Shown here in pieces: positions 1 to 8,866 of a DNA stretch of 64,000 nt. The translations under genes were made by a program, and so were the position numbers. The DNA comes from an uncultured Alistipes sp. (GTDB taxonomy: Bacteria > Bacteroidota > Bacteroidia > Bacteroidales > Rikenellaceae): contig CALUMQ010000001.1 of the NCBI GenBank assembly GCA_944321765.1, forward strand, positions 1-64,000, written 5' to 3'. Position 1 is the first letter of the stretch, and each line of letters opens with the position of its first letter. The notes below the pieces were generated by a model. It did no database searches. It saw only the letters and a list, made by a program, of their open reading frames with translations, and was not told the origin of the DNA.

Positions 1-99
1 TTATATCGCACCGCTACAACCGCATACCCTTGCTCGATTCCTCGCCTGGGGGATTCTGCAGGAGCTGGTCGTATAAGACTCACCCGGGTGCAAAAGTAG
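1..99. other. left edge, unresolved
   Basis: Plus frame 2 is open from the edge to a TAA at 74-76 and reads like a protein C-terminus (it ends ILQELVV), so an upstream gene could end here. On the minus strand a GTG at about 90 opens a frame running off the edge, and a minus-strand TACTTTTG box lies at 91-98, so a divergent gene is equally possible. I cannot choose between the two and recognise neither. Confidence 0.3.
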
Positions 100-109
100 G
101 AATTTTTTG

Positions 110-117
110 TATCTTTG
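110..117 (+). promoter_or_regulatory. promoter -7 box TATCTTTG for mltG
   Basis: TATCTTTG matches the Bacteroidota -7 consensus TAnnTTTG. It ends 16 bases before the mltG ATG, so the 5' leader would be very short. Confidence 0.6.
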
Positions 118-133
118 CAAAAAAAAACGCCGA

Positions 134-1147
134 ATGCGTAAAAAATCGTTGCTCTACATCGCTCTGGCGGTGGTTGTGCTGGGTGTTGCCGCAGCTGTTG
201 CGCTCTTCGTGCAGTTCAAGGGCTCGGCCGTGGCTGCGGAGTCGGATCTCTATGTGAGTTCGCGGGCTTCCTATGCGGCGCTGACCGACTCGCTGATGCC
301 GCGCATCCGCCACCATGCGGCCTTCCGGACCTATGCCCGACGCCTCGACCTCGCGGATACCTTCAAGCCGGGACATTATGTACTCAAGCCGGGAATGAGC
401 GTCATCGAGGTGGTGCGGATGCTCAAGCTCGGGATGCAAACGCCCGTGCGCGTGACGATCAACAACGTGCGCATCCCGGCGCAGCTGGCGCAGAAGCTCT
501 CCCGACAGCTCGATGCCGACTCCACGGCCTTCATGCAGGCCTTCACGTCGAAGGATCTGGCCCGTGAAGTGGGCTTCGACAGCGTGACGCTCTTCTCGAT
601 GTTCATTCCCGATACCTACGAATTCTATTGGACCGTGACGCCCGAGGAGTTTGTCCGGCGCATGAAGCGGGAGTATGACCGCTTCTGGGACGGTACGCGC
701 GACGACAAACGCCGGCGCAGCGGACTGAGCCGCCTCGAGGTGATGACCCTCGCCTCGATTGTCTATGAGGAGACGCGCCAGAGCGACGAGATGCCGCGCA
801 TTGCGGGGGTCTATGTCAACCGCCTGCGCCGGGGTATTCCGCTGCAGGCCGATCCGACGGTCAAGTACGCCATGCAGGATTTCGGCCTGCGTCGCATCCT
901 CTACCGGCACCTGAAGTACCCGTCGCCCTACAATACGTATGTCAACAAGGGGCTTCCGCCGTCACCGATCTGCATGCCGGGGAAGAATGCCATCGATGCC
1001 GTGCTGAATTTCGAGGAGCACGACTACCTCTTCTTCTGCGCACGTCCTACGTTCGACGGCTACCATAACTTTGCCCGCACGCTGCGCGAGCACAATGTCA
1101 ATGCCCGGGCCTACAGTGCCGAACTGAACCGGCGCAAGATCAAGTGA
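134..1147 (+). CDS. mltG: endolytic transglycosylase MltG
   Basis: Inner-membrane lytic transglycosylase that cleaves nascent peptidoglycan strands and so ends glycan elongation (family knowledge). The 337 aa protein has one N-terminal membrane anchor at about residues 6-27 and then a YceG domain. The family active-site motif is ASIVYEET at 207-214, with its conserved Glu, followed by LQADPTVKYAM at 237-247. I chose the ATG at 134 because an upstream TTG at 107 overlaps the promoter box. It leads a plus-strand run; the next gene starts 21 bases after its stop. Confidence 0.93.
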   Translation: MRKKSLLYIALAVVVLGVAAAVALFVQFKGSAVAAESDLYVSSRASYAALTDSLMPRIRHHAAFRTYARRLDLADTFKPGHYVLKPGMSVIEVVRMLKLGMQTPVRVTINNVRIPAQLAQKLSRQLDADSTAFMQAFTSKDLAREVGFDSVTLFSMFIPDTYEFYWTVTPEEFVRRMKREYDRFWDGTRDDKRRRSGLSRLEVMTLASIVYEETRQSDEMPRIAGVYVNRLRRGIPLQADPTVKYAMQDFGLRRILYRHLKYPSPYNTYVNKGLPPSPICMPGKNAIDAVLNFEEHDYLFFCARPTFDGYHNFARTLREHNVNARAYSAELNRRKIK

Positions 1148-1168
1148 AATGCCAAACGACGAAGATCC

Positions 1169-1771
1169 ATGCTGACAAAGATCTATGCTCAAAATCCTTC
1201 GGAGAAGGAGTTGTCGAAGGTTGTGGCCATCCTCGAGCGGGATGGTGTGGTGATCTATCCCACCGACAGTGTCTATGCCTTCGGCTGTTCGCTGCATGCC
1301 CCGCGGGCTATCGAGCGGCTGCTCCGGCTGCGGGGCAAGTCGGCCGGCGATGTCACGCTGGTCTTCTCCAGCATCTCCCAGATCGCCGAGTATTGCCGGG
1401 TTGACAATGCCGCCTTCCGGATTCTGAAGCGCAACCTTCCGGGCCCCTTTACCTTTGTGCTGCCCGCGTCGTCGCGCGTTCCCGAGAAGACTCTTGCGCG
1501 ACGTCGGACGATCGGCGTGCGCATTCCGTCGAACGGTGTGGCGCGGGCCGTTGTCGAGGCGCTGGGGTGCCCGATGGTCACGGCCTCGGTCAAGGACGAC
1601 GACGAGGTGATCGAATACACGACGGATCCCGAACTGATCGACGAACGCTACGGCCGCGAGGTGGAGCTGGTGATCGACGGGGGTATCGGGGACAACGTAC
1701 CGACGACGGTCGTTGACCTGACGGACGGCGAACCGGAGATACTGCGCGAGGGCAAAGGGGAGCTGTTGTAA
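1169..1771 (+). CDS. YrdC/YciO (Sua5-like) domain protein
   Basis: 200 aa, a single YrdC-like domain. Family members make threonylcarbamoyl-AMP for the tRNA t6A37 modification (TsaC/Sua5); the YciO branch is close but less well understood. Visible motifs are YPTDSVYAFGC near residues 30-40, RLRGK, LPGPFTFVLP and IGVRIP. There is no C-terminal Sua5 domain. It sits between mltG and a DUF4199 gene and is probably co-transcribed with them. Whether it is TsaC or YciO cannot be settled by eye. Confidence 0.85.
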   Translation: MLTKIYAQNPSEKELSKVVAILERDGVVIYPTDSVYAFGCSLHAPRAIERLLRLRGKSAGDVTLVFSSISQIAEYCRVDNAAFRILKRNLPGPFTFVLPASSRVPEKTLARRRTIGVRIPSNGVARAVVEALGCPMVTASVKDDDEVIEYTTDPELIDERYGREVELVIDGGIGDNVPTTVVDLTDGEPEILREGKGELL

Positions 1772-1817
1772 TACGGGGATCTCTTTTCGGACGAAAAACA
1801 AACATCAACGAAATACA

Positions 1818-2339
1818 ATGAACAAATCGAACTTCTGGAATGATGCCGCCTCGTGCGGTGTGTACATGGCATTGCTGGCCATTGTTTTCGACATCGTCGG
1901 ATTTTATACGCAGCACGCTCTGCTGTCGTTGCTGTCGCTGATTCTCTTCGTGTTGCTGCTGACGTGGTGCATGAAGCGTCGGGTTGCCGCGTATGCCACC
2001 GACCGCGAGGGGTACGGATACGGCCGTTGCCTGGGATTCATGGTTGCCGTGATGCTCTGCGCGGGATTCCTTGAGGGGGCCTTCATGAGCGTTGCGGCCA
2101 ACTGGCTCTTTGCCGCGAAGTACGATGCAATGATGAATTCCTCGATCTCGATGCTCGAAAGCACGGGATTCTATACTTCGGACCAGCTGGATCTGATCCT
2201 GCACTGGCTCCACTCTCCGCTGTGGCTGATTCTCGGATCGATGATCGGTGCTGCGTTCAAGGGAGCCTTTTTCGGCCTGTTTATTGCGGCCTTCACGCGT
2301 CGGGAGCCGAATCTGTTCATGACCGACAACCGCGAATGA
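1818..2339 (+). CDS. DUF4199 membrane protein
   Basis: 173 aa with about four hydrophobic segments (roughly 12-30, 35-52, 72-95 and 128-158). It fits DUF4199, a Bacteroidota integral membrane family of unknown function, in length, topology and the Gly-rich GSMIGAAFKGAFFGL segment. Its stop overlaps the start of the following glycosyltransferase (ATGA), implying translational coupling and a shared membrane or envelope context. No enzymatic motif is visible. Confidence 0.75.
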   Translation: MNKSNFWNDAASCGVYMALLAIVFDIVGFYTQHALLSLLSLILFVLLLTWCMKRRVAAYATDREGYGYGRCLGFMVAVMLCAGFLEGAFMSVAANWLFAAKYDAMMNSSISMLESTGFYTSDQLDLILHWLHSPLWLILGSMIGAAFKGAFFGLFIAAFTRREPNLFMTDNRE

Positions 2340-3304
2340 CGATGGAACGTCCGCAACTTGACATATCGGTCGTCGTACCGCTTTACAACGAGGCGGAGTC
2401 GCTGCCCGAGCTGGTGGCGTGGATCGACCGTGTGGCCCGCACCGAGGGGCTGAGCTATGAAATCATCCTGGTCGACGACGGGTCTTCGGACGACTCGTGG
2501 GCGACCATCGAGCGACTGAAGCCGCAGTATCCGGCGATCCGGGCCATCGGATTCACGTGCAACTACGGCAAGTCGGCGGCTCTCTACTGCGGTTTTGCCG
2601 CTGCCGAGGGCGAAGTTGTCTTCACGATGGACGCCGATCTGCAGGACTCTCCTGACGAGATTCCGGCCATGCGGCGTATGGTGCTCGACGAGGGCTATGA
2701 CCTGGTCTCGGGGTGGAAAAAGAAACGCCACGATCCGATCGGCAAACGGTGGCCGAGCAAATTCTTCAACTGGACGGCGCGGTGCGTGTCGGGGATCAGG
2801 CTCCACGACTTCAACTGCGGGCTGAAGGCCTATCGGCGCAAGGTTGTGAAGTCGATCGAGGTCTACGGAGAGATGCACCGGTTCATTCCGATCCTTGCCA
2901 AGAAGGCCGGGTTCGGCCGTATTGGGGAGAAGATCGTGGATCATCATGCGCGCAAGTACGGGCATTCGAAATTCGGACTCGAACGCACGGTCAAGGGGTA
3001 CCTCGATCTGATCACGGTGCTCTTCATGACGCATTTCGGACGCTCTCCGATGTACTTCTTCGGGGGACTGGGCACGGTGATGTTCCTTCTGGGCGGAGGC
3101 ACGACCGTATGGGTCATTGCCGGGAAGCTCTGGAAGCAGGCCCACGGACTTCCGCTGCGGGCCGTTACGGACCAGCCGCTTTTCTATCTGGCTATCCTTG
3201 CCGTGATCCTCGGCGTGCAGCTCTTCCTGGCGGGATTCCTGGGCGAACTCATCAACCGCGGTTCGTCGGACCGCAACAAATACCTGATCGACAAAACGCT
3301 CTGA
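2336..3304 (+). CDS. family 2 glycosyltransferase, DPM1/GtrB-like
   Basis: 322 aa. A GT-A domain begins ISVVVPLYNEAESLPELV, followed by LVDDGSSDDS and the metal-binding DADLQDSPDE segment (DxD-like). Two C-terminal membrane segments lie at about 240-265 and 280-305. Family members move a sugar from a nucleotide donor to polyprenyl phosphate at the inner face of the cytoplasmic membrane. The frame is open further upstream, but the ATG at 2336 overlaps the DUF4199 stop and the homology begins right after it; ATG 2342 is the alternative. The sugar is unknown. Confidence 0.88.
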   Translation: MTMERPQLDISVVVPLYNEAESLPELVAWIDRVARTEGLSYEIILVDDGSSDDSWATIERLKPQYPAIRAIGFTCNYGKSAALYCGFAAAEGEVVFTMDADLQDSPDEIPAMRRMVLDEGYDLVSGWKKKRHDPIGKRWPSKFFNWTARCVSGIRLHDFNCGLKAYRRKVVKSIEVYGEMHRFIPILAKKAGFGRIGEKIVDHHARKYGHSKFGLERTVKGYLDLITVLFMTHFGRSPMYFFGGLGTVMFLLGGGTTVWVIAGKLWKQAHGLPLRAVTDQPLFYLAILAVILGVQLFLAGFLGELINRGSSDRNKYLIDKTL

Positions 3305-3308
3305 AATT

Positions 3309-3770
3309 ATGATACAACGCATTCAAACTCTTTATCTGCTGGTGGTCACGATATTTGTGGGCGTGACCCTTTTTGCGCCGCTGGCGTGGTTTTTCGCCGA
3401 TTCGGTCGACTACAGACTCTGCGCCTTCTCGCTGCAGACGCTCGACGGTACGGCGGTCCAGCCGACCGTCTACATGGGACTGCTGCTCGTGGCATCGTGC
3501 CTGCTTCCGCTGGTGACGATCTTCCTCTATCGCCGCCGTATGCTGCAGATCCGCCTGTGTGTGGTGGAGATGGTGCTGCTGTTGGGCTCCGTGATTATGG
3601 AGGGAATCTACTATTACCTCTGTTCGCGGGCTTTCGCCGACGTGGAGTGCCTCAAGGGACTCAAGCCAGCCATTGCCCTGCCGCTTGTCAGCCTGTTTTT
3701 CATGTACCTGGCTGTCCGTGCGATCTTCCGCGATGAACTGATGGTGCGTGCCGCTGACCGAATTCGCTGA
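3309..3770 (+). CDS. DUF4293 membrane protein
   Basis: 153 aa with four predicted membrane helices. The N-terminus MIQRIQTLYLLVV is typical of DUF4293, a Bacteroidota membrane family of unknown function. It starts five bases after the GT2 stop and so probably shares its transcript. Nothing in the sequence gives a reaction. Confidence 0.75.
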   Translation: MIQRIQTLYLLVVTIFVGVTLFAPLAWFFADSVDYRLCAFSLQTLDGTAVQPTVYMGLLLVASCLLPLVTIFLYRRRMLQIRLCVVEMVLLLGSVIMEGIYYYLCSRAFADVECLKGLKPAIALPLVSLFFMYLAVRAIFRDELMVRAADRIR

Positions 3771-3906
3771 TTCATAGTGAATTGATGCGATTGCCGAGCG
3801 GATTGTGATTTCCTGCGGCATTTTAGAACACAAATGGACTGATCGGCGTGAGGATCCCGAGATATGAAAATCTGGTTACAAAAGTGTAAAGATTTATGCA
3901 AAACCC

Positions 3907-3937
3907 TTTGCTAATCTCAAAAATAACCATATATTTG
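3907..3937 (+). promoter_or_regulatory. promoter TTTG-N19-TATATTTG
   Basis: A -33 TTTG (3907-3910) and a -7 TATATTTG (3930-3937) at the spacing usual for the Bacteroidota primary sigma factor. It lies in AT-rich DNA about 105 bases before the lipoprotein start at 4043. Confidence 0.6.
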
Positions 3938-3944
3938 TAACCCA

Positions 3945-3977
3945 TTTGCCTCGTAAGCGAAATAATTTATATATTTG
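3945..3977 (+). promoter_or_regulatory. second tandem promoter TTTG-N21-TATATTTG
   Basis: TTTG at 3945-3948 and TATATTTG at 3970-3977 repeat the pattern 40 bases downstream, so the lipoprotein locus may have two start sites. Confidence 0.5.
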
Positions 3978-3996
3978 ACGGGGATTGCGGATAAAT

Positions 3997-4013
3997 TGTT
4001 TGATTATCAAACA
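3997..4013. promoter_or_regulatory. perfect 8-1-8 palindrome (operator or leader hairpin)
   Basis: TGTTTGATTATCAAACA has 8-base perfect arms around one base. It lies 20 bases downstream of the second -7 box and 29 bases before the ATG, a good place for a repressor site or a small RNA hairpin. Confidence 0.45.
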
Positions 4014-4042
4014 CATTTAATAAATTTATTAATTAATTACGT

Positions 4043-6416
4043 ATGAAAGCCGTGAATTTTTGGAAAACGTTACTTTTCTCGGTAATGGCACTCGGGGCCT
4101 TTACGGGATGTAACAACGATGATGATCCGAATGAGGGGGGGGGGAATTCCTTCCATCACTGTTAACGGTGAAAAATCGACTTCGGTTGCTCTTGATTATG
4201 AAGGTGGTACAACCAGTGAGATCGAAGTCGTTTCGACGGGATCGTGGACGCTGACGTTCAGCGATGCTTCGGCCACGTGGTGTACGCCGAGCGTTGTTTC
4301 GGGCAACAAGGGGACCACGAAGCTGACCTTCTCGGCCGAAGCCACGACGGTAGACCGTGAAATCACGGCGACGCTGGCCACTTCGGGATCGATCGAAGGC
4401 ATTCCGATGGAGGCGAAGGCTACGATCGTTATCAAGCAGAATGCCGGAGGCATTGCCCCCTCGGACGCACTCTATATCGAGAACTGCGGCGAGGATGTCG
4501 ATAAAAATGGTAACTATTGGCCCTACACGGACCAGTTTACGGGCTGGTCGCGCAAGGGCTCGCTTGACCAGTCGGACGTAACTTACAGCGGTTCGGGAAC
4601 TACCGTAAGCAACAGCGGTAAGAACTATGCTCCTGCCGACGACGAGCGCGGTGTGGTTTCGGATGCTCCGTACACCTATATGGGTAAGGCATCCAATGTT
4701 CTGAATATTGAAAACGTCAACATCGGTTCGAACACCTCCTTCACCTTTACCTTTACGGCACAGGTGCAGGCATCCTATGGCAGCGGTCCGACGTTCACCG
4801 CCATGACACCCTCGATGGTGAAACTCGCCGTCGCTGCTGGTGAACTTGATTATGCTCCGGTAGAGTATACGGTAAAGCAGGTTGCTACGGGTTCGTGGTA
4901 CCTCTGCACCGCCGAGTTCAAGCTTCCCGCCACGGTTACGACCGACAAGATTTCGATCCGTTTCGACTCCTTCGCTTTTGAGGATGCGAAGGCTGAGCAG
5001 CTGCGTATGGATGACTTTACGCTCTATGCTGGCGGAAACGGAGCCGAGTTGCAGCCCGAGACAGCCAAGGTGGTTACGATCGATCAGATCACCGATACGA
5101 GTCTTTATGAGGTGCAGGGTGCCACGGTTGTTGCAACCTACCAAAGAGGTTTTGTAATTCAGGATGCAACGGGTGCGATACTTGTCTACAAATCGGAGGA
5201 TGTTGCCGTTGGCGATGTAGTTACGGTATCGGGTAAAGTCTCGGAATTCGGCGGAGCGCTTCAGTTCTCCAACGCTACGGTGACGAAGACCGGTTCGACG
5301 ACCTATACGCCCGGAACTCCTGAGGCCGTGACATCCGAGAATATCGAGAGCATGATGACCTCTCCGAAGGTTCAGTATGTGAAAATGACGGGAAAGCTTG
5401 TTGTTGACGGTTCGTACAATAATGTTATTTTCGATTTCCACGATACCTACCAGGGATCGATCTCCTATCCCAATGAAGATCTCAACGTCTCCTCGTTCAA
5501 CGGCAAGACGGTAGAGGTGCTGGGTTGGTTCGTCAATGTCTCCAGCAACAAGTACCTCACGATTGTAGCGACTGCTATTTCCGAGGTTGCCGGTTCTGTC
5601 AGCGGTTCGTTCACAGATAGCCCGAAGACCTTCGCTGCCACGTCTCCCGAGGCACAGACGCTTGCCTTTACGGCCAGCGAGGCCGCCGGAGCGGTATCGT
5701 TCGCCATCACGGGCGAGAATGCCGACATGTTCTCCTACGACTACACGGCCGGAGAGACGAAGGTGACGGTATCGGCCAAGGGTGACAACACCTCGGAAGC
5801 TGCTTACAAGGCTACGCTTCAGCTGAAGGCTGCCGATGACACCGTGCTTGACGAGGTTTCTCTGACGCAGGCTGCTCCCGCCTCGGGTGCTGGTTATACG
5901 ATGATCGACAAAGTTGCTGATCTCGTTGCTGGTACCTATTACATGTCGGGATTCTCGGAGAAATACTCCGATACGACGTTTGCTCCCTATTCTTATCATG
6001 TATGGACCGGTGCGGTTTCGGGTTCCTCACCCGAAAAGAGCAATTCGGATCTTATCACGGTGGGCTATGAGTATGCTTCCTCGCAGTTAACGGCAGATCC
6101 GTCAGCCACCAATCAGGCTGCCATGATTACTTTGGAGGCTGTTGCGGGTGCTGAGAATACGTATTATATCAAGTCTGGCGATAAGTACCTCAAGGTGTTT
6201 GCCGATGCCAATCGTCGCATGGGCCTTGCCGATACCTCTGAGGGTGCTGAATGGACATTCTCCGATCATGAAAAAGGAGGCATTCAGATCAGCAATCCGA
6301 ATGGAAGCAATGTATACATTCTCGGAACTGCAGGAGCTCAGTCGAATATGCTTCGTTCCTACAAGAGTCCTGCTACGTCGCTTGTATATGGAGTCTGCTT
6401 CTTCAAGGCGAACTAA
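4043..6416 (+). CDS. BACON/OB-fold surface lipoprotein, out of frame at a G10 tract
   Basis: The ATG at 4043 opens a lipoprotein signal peptide ending FTGC (Cys23) and then NNDDDPNEGGG. The G10 tract (4135-4144) shifts this frame into a TAA at 4163-4165, giving a 40-residue peptide. The rest (765 codons open from 4119) continues in the other frame; 9 or 12 G would join them into about 790 or 791 aa. Downstream domains: a BACON-like domain (ORF residues about 10-110), a beta-sandwich region, an OB-fold-like segment about 315-490 (QGATVVATYQRGFVIQD, GDVVTVSGKV), a second BACON-like repeat about 495-590, and a C-terminal module. It heads the nuclease/TonB locus and has two candidate promoters. 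A sequencing error is the alternative explanation for the frameshift. Confidence 0.8.
4135..4144. repeat. G10 homopolymer tract
   Basis: Ten consecutive G, eleven codons after the start of the mature lipoprotein sequence region (just beyond lipobox Cys23). The reading frame is intact only with a tract length divisible by three (9 or 12), so tract slippage would switch the gene. Confidence 0.9.
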
Positions 6417-6450
6417 TTGACAGTCGAGGAAACCGACTTATAAACCAACC

Positions 6451-6490
6451 ACTCTTGACGGGGTTTTTGTGACCCTGTCAAGAGTTTGGT
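6451..6490 (+). terminator. intrinsic terminator after the BACON/OB lipoprotein
   Basis: Stem arms at 6451-6465 and 6471-6485 pair with a few G-T wobbles around a 5-base loop, then TTGGTTTCT. It separates the lipoprotein from the nuclease gene and shows that the nuclease gene cannot start at the in-frame ATG inside the stem (6469). Confidence 0.65.
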
Positions 6491-6534
6491 TTCTAAAAAG
6501 CACGGTAGATTCAATTTTTATCTTCTTTTTACGG

Positions 6535-7773
6535 ATGGTGTTTGTACCCGTCAGACCAAGGACCCTGCTGCGGATGTTGATGCTTTTCGCAACCCTTTTT
6601 ATAGCTGCGTGCAGCGAGACGACCGAGGATGTACGTTCCTCGGCGACGCTCGAATCCGCGATTGTAGCAGGGACCGCCACAACGACCCGCGTTCTTACCC
6701 AGGGCATTCCTGGCCAAAGTTTTACGGCCCGGCTGGTCTCTGACCCCGAGACGACAGCCTGGTGCTCGTTCGACGCGACGCAGCCCGTCACGTCGACCTC
6801 CGGAAAGGTCGGGACGCCGCTGACCCTTCATGTGGAGGCCAATACCACGGATACGTACCGTGTCGCGGAGCTTGCGGTGACGTTCTCCGGAGGTTCTGCC
6901 ACGACGCTGCGCCTCACGCAGATGCCCGCAACCACTCATGCCGAATACGACAGGGCATGGGGGGAGCTGCCGGCTTACCGCACGGGCGATGATTTTATCT
7001 ATAAGACCTACCATACGACGCTCGTTGGCAACCGCTATTTCATCGGAGGCGAGGTTCGCAACTATACGGTTTGTTACGATACGCAGACGCGCGTATCGCA
7101 ATGGGTCGCCTACCCGGTGTTCTATGCGTTGTACGAATATCCGAAACTGGATCGGGTGAATGCCTTCGGGTACGATCCCAACGATCAGGAGCCTGAGATT
7201 CCCACCTCCTGGCAGCAGAACATCTCGCGGGGCTACAATGCCGGGAGTTACGACCGCGGCCACATGCTGCCGCAGGCCACACGCTACAACAATTACGACA
7301 CCAACCGCATGACCTACTATGCCACGAACATGATGCCGCAGTACAGCCGCCTGAACCAGGGAGTCTGGGCGACGCTCGAGGGCAAGGTGCGCGGTTGGGG
7401 TCCGCTGCCCAGCGGCACGCGTTACGATACGCTCTACGTCGTGACGGGCGCCTGCTTCCAGGATCCCGATGCGACGATCGCCAATGCGAACGGTCCGATT
7501 ACGGTCCCAACGCACTGTTGGAAGGTGTTGCTCAAGCAGACGGGCAACCTCAACAAGCAGCTTTGGGAGCTTTCGGCCGACGAGGTCAAGGCCATCGGCT
7601 TTGTCTTTACGAACGATGCCCAGGGGGCCGGGACGACGATTCTCGAGGCCGCCTGCTCGGTTCGGGAGGTCGAGGAGCTGACGGGCTTCACGTTTTTCCA
7701 GGCTTTGTCTCCGGCAGTATCGTCCGAGGTCAAGAATCGGTTCGATACGACCCAGTGGAGCGGCATATACTGA
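6535..7773 (+). CDS. DNA/RNA non-specific endonuclease (NUC family) lipoprotein
   Basis: 412 aa. The signal peptide ends FIAAC (Cys26), then comes a BACON-like beta domain (about 45-130) and then a NUC (beta-beta-alpha metal) nuclease domain. The active-site motif DRGH is at 240-243, and the downstream TNMMPQYSRLNQGVW carries the Asn metal ligand typical of the family. It probably degrades DNA or RNA at the cell surface. The ATG at 6535 is chosen because the earlier in-frame ATG lies in the upstream terminator stem. It is followed by a second nuclease-fold gene 38 bases downstream. Confidence 0.88.
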   Translation: MVFVPVRPRTLLRMLMLFATLFIAACSETTEDVRSSATLESAIVAGTATTTRVLTQGIPGQSFTARLVSDPETTAWCSFDATQPVTSTSGKVGTPLTLHVEANTTDTYRVAELAVTFSGGSATTLRLTQMPATTHAEYDRAWGELPAYRTGDDFIYKTYHTTLVGNRYFIGGEVRNYTVCYDTQTRVSQWVAYPVFYALYEYPKLDRVNAFGYDPNDQEPEIPTSWQQNISRGYNAGSYDRGHMLPQATRYNNYDTNRMTYYATNMMPQYSRLNQGVWATLEGKVRGWGPLPSGTRYDTLYVVTGACFQDPDATIANANGPITVPTHCWKVLLKQTGNLNKQLWELSADEVKAIGFVFTNDAQGAGTTILEAACSVREVEELTGFTFFQALSPAVSSEVKNRFDTTQWSGIY

Positions 7774-7811
7774 AACACCATGCATAAGATGAATCTAAAC
7801 ATCAGAACGTT

Positions 7812-8846
7812 ATGAAGAGACTCATTTTGACCACGTTGTTCGCCTCGTTGATAGCGGTGTTCTGTTTTGCGCAGAAGCCCTACAAGGTGGTGTTCTACAA
7901 CTTCGAGAACCTGTTCGACACGATCAACGATCCGGGCGTTCTCGACGATGAATTCACGCCCGACGCTCCGAAGCGTTGGAATACGGCGAAGTACACGCGC
8001 AAGTTGTCGAATCTCGAGCGTGTGCTGTTCGACATTGCCGCTACGGATCAGAACTTTCCCGTGGTGATCGGCGTTTCGGAGGTTGAGAACCGCTCGGTGA
8101 TGGAGGATGTGATCGCGCAGCCGAAGCTTGCCGCCGGCAACTACCGGATTGTCCACTACGATTCGCCCGACGCACGCGGTATCGACGTGGGCTTTTATTA
8201 CCGTCCTGACGTGCTGAAGCTGGAGGGCAGCGCTGCCATTCCGTTCGTCATGCCGGGGATGCCCGACTTCAAGACGCGCGATTTCGTGACGATGTGGGGT
8301 ACGATTGACGGGGAGCCGTTCTTCTTCCTGGTGAGCCACTGGCCGTCGCGTCTGGGCGGGAAGTCCGCCTCGGAGGCGAAGCGGCTGGCTGCCGCCGAGC
8401 AGGTGCGCCATATCATCGACTCGGTGCAGACGGCCAATCCCGCGACGAAGGTTGTGGTGATGGGCGACCTGAACGACGATGCCACGGACAAGAGCGTCAT
8501 CAAGGGATTGCGTGCACGGGGCCGCCTCGAGGAGGTCGGCAAGGGCGACATGTTCAATCCCTTTATCGGTGTTTTCAAGGCCGGTTACGGCACGTTGGCC
8601 TATCGTGACGAGTGGAATCTGTTCGACAACATCATCGTGTCGGAGAATCTGGCAACGGGTTCCACGGGAGCCCTGCGGCTCCAGCCCGTTGGCGACACGA
8701 AATTCTACGGCGGGATTTTCCGACGTCCGTACATGATCCAGAAGGAGGGGCAGTACAAGGGTTATCCGTTGCGTGCGTTCGTGGGGAATGACTTCCAGGG
8801 AGGCTTCAGCGACCACCTGCCCGTATACATTTACATTGCAAAATAA
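7812..8846 (+). CDS. secreted endonuclease/exonuclease/phosphatase (EEP) family protein
   Basis: 344 aa with a Sec signal peptide ending near CFAQ (about residue 21). EEP-fold catalytic motifs appear in order: FYNFENLF (Asn), GVSEVEN (Glu), RGIDVGFYYR, SHWPSR (His), MGDLNDD (Asp/Asn) and FSDHLPV (Asp-His). Family members are metal-dependent DNases or phosphodiesterases; the substrate here is inferred from its neighbours to be nucleic acid. It lies 20 bases before the TonB-dependent receptor gene and is most likely co-transcribed with it. Confidence 0.87.
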   Translation: MKRLILTTLFASLIAVFCFAQKPYKVVFYNFENLFDTINDPGVLDDEFTPDAPKRWNTAKYTRKLSNLERVLFDIAATDQNFPVVIGVSEVENRSVMEDVIAQPKLAAGNYRIVHYDSPDARGIDVGFYYRPDVLKLEGSAAIPFVMPGMPDFKTRDFVTMWGTIDGEPFFFLVSHWPSRLGGKSASEAKRLAAAEQVRHIIDSVQTANPATKVVVMGDLNDDATDKSVIKGLRARGRLEEVGKGDMFNPFIGVFKAGYGTLAYRDEWNLFDNIIVSENLATGSTGALRLQPVGDTKFYGGIFRRPYMIQKEGQYKGYPLRAFVGNDFQGGFSDHLPVYIYIAK

Positions 8847-8866
8847 CCCATAACCAGACGAGTGCT

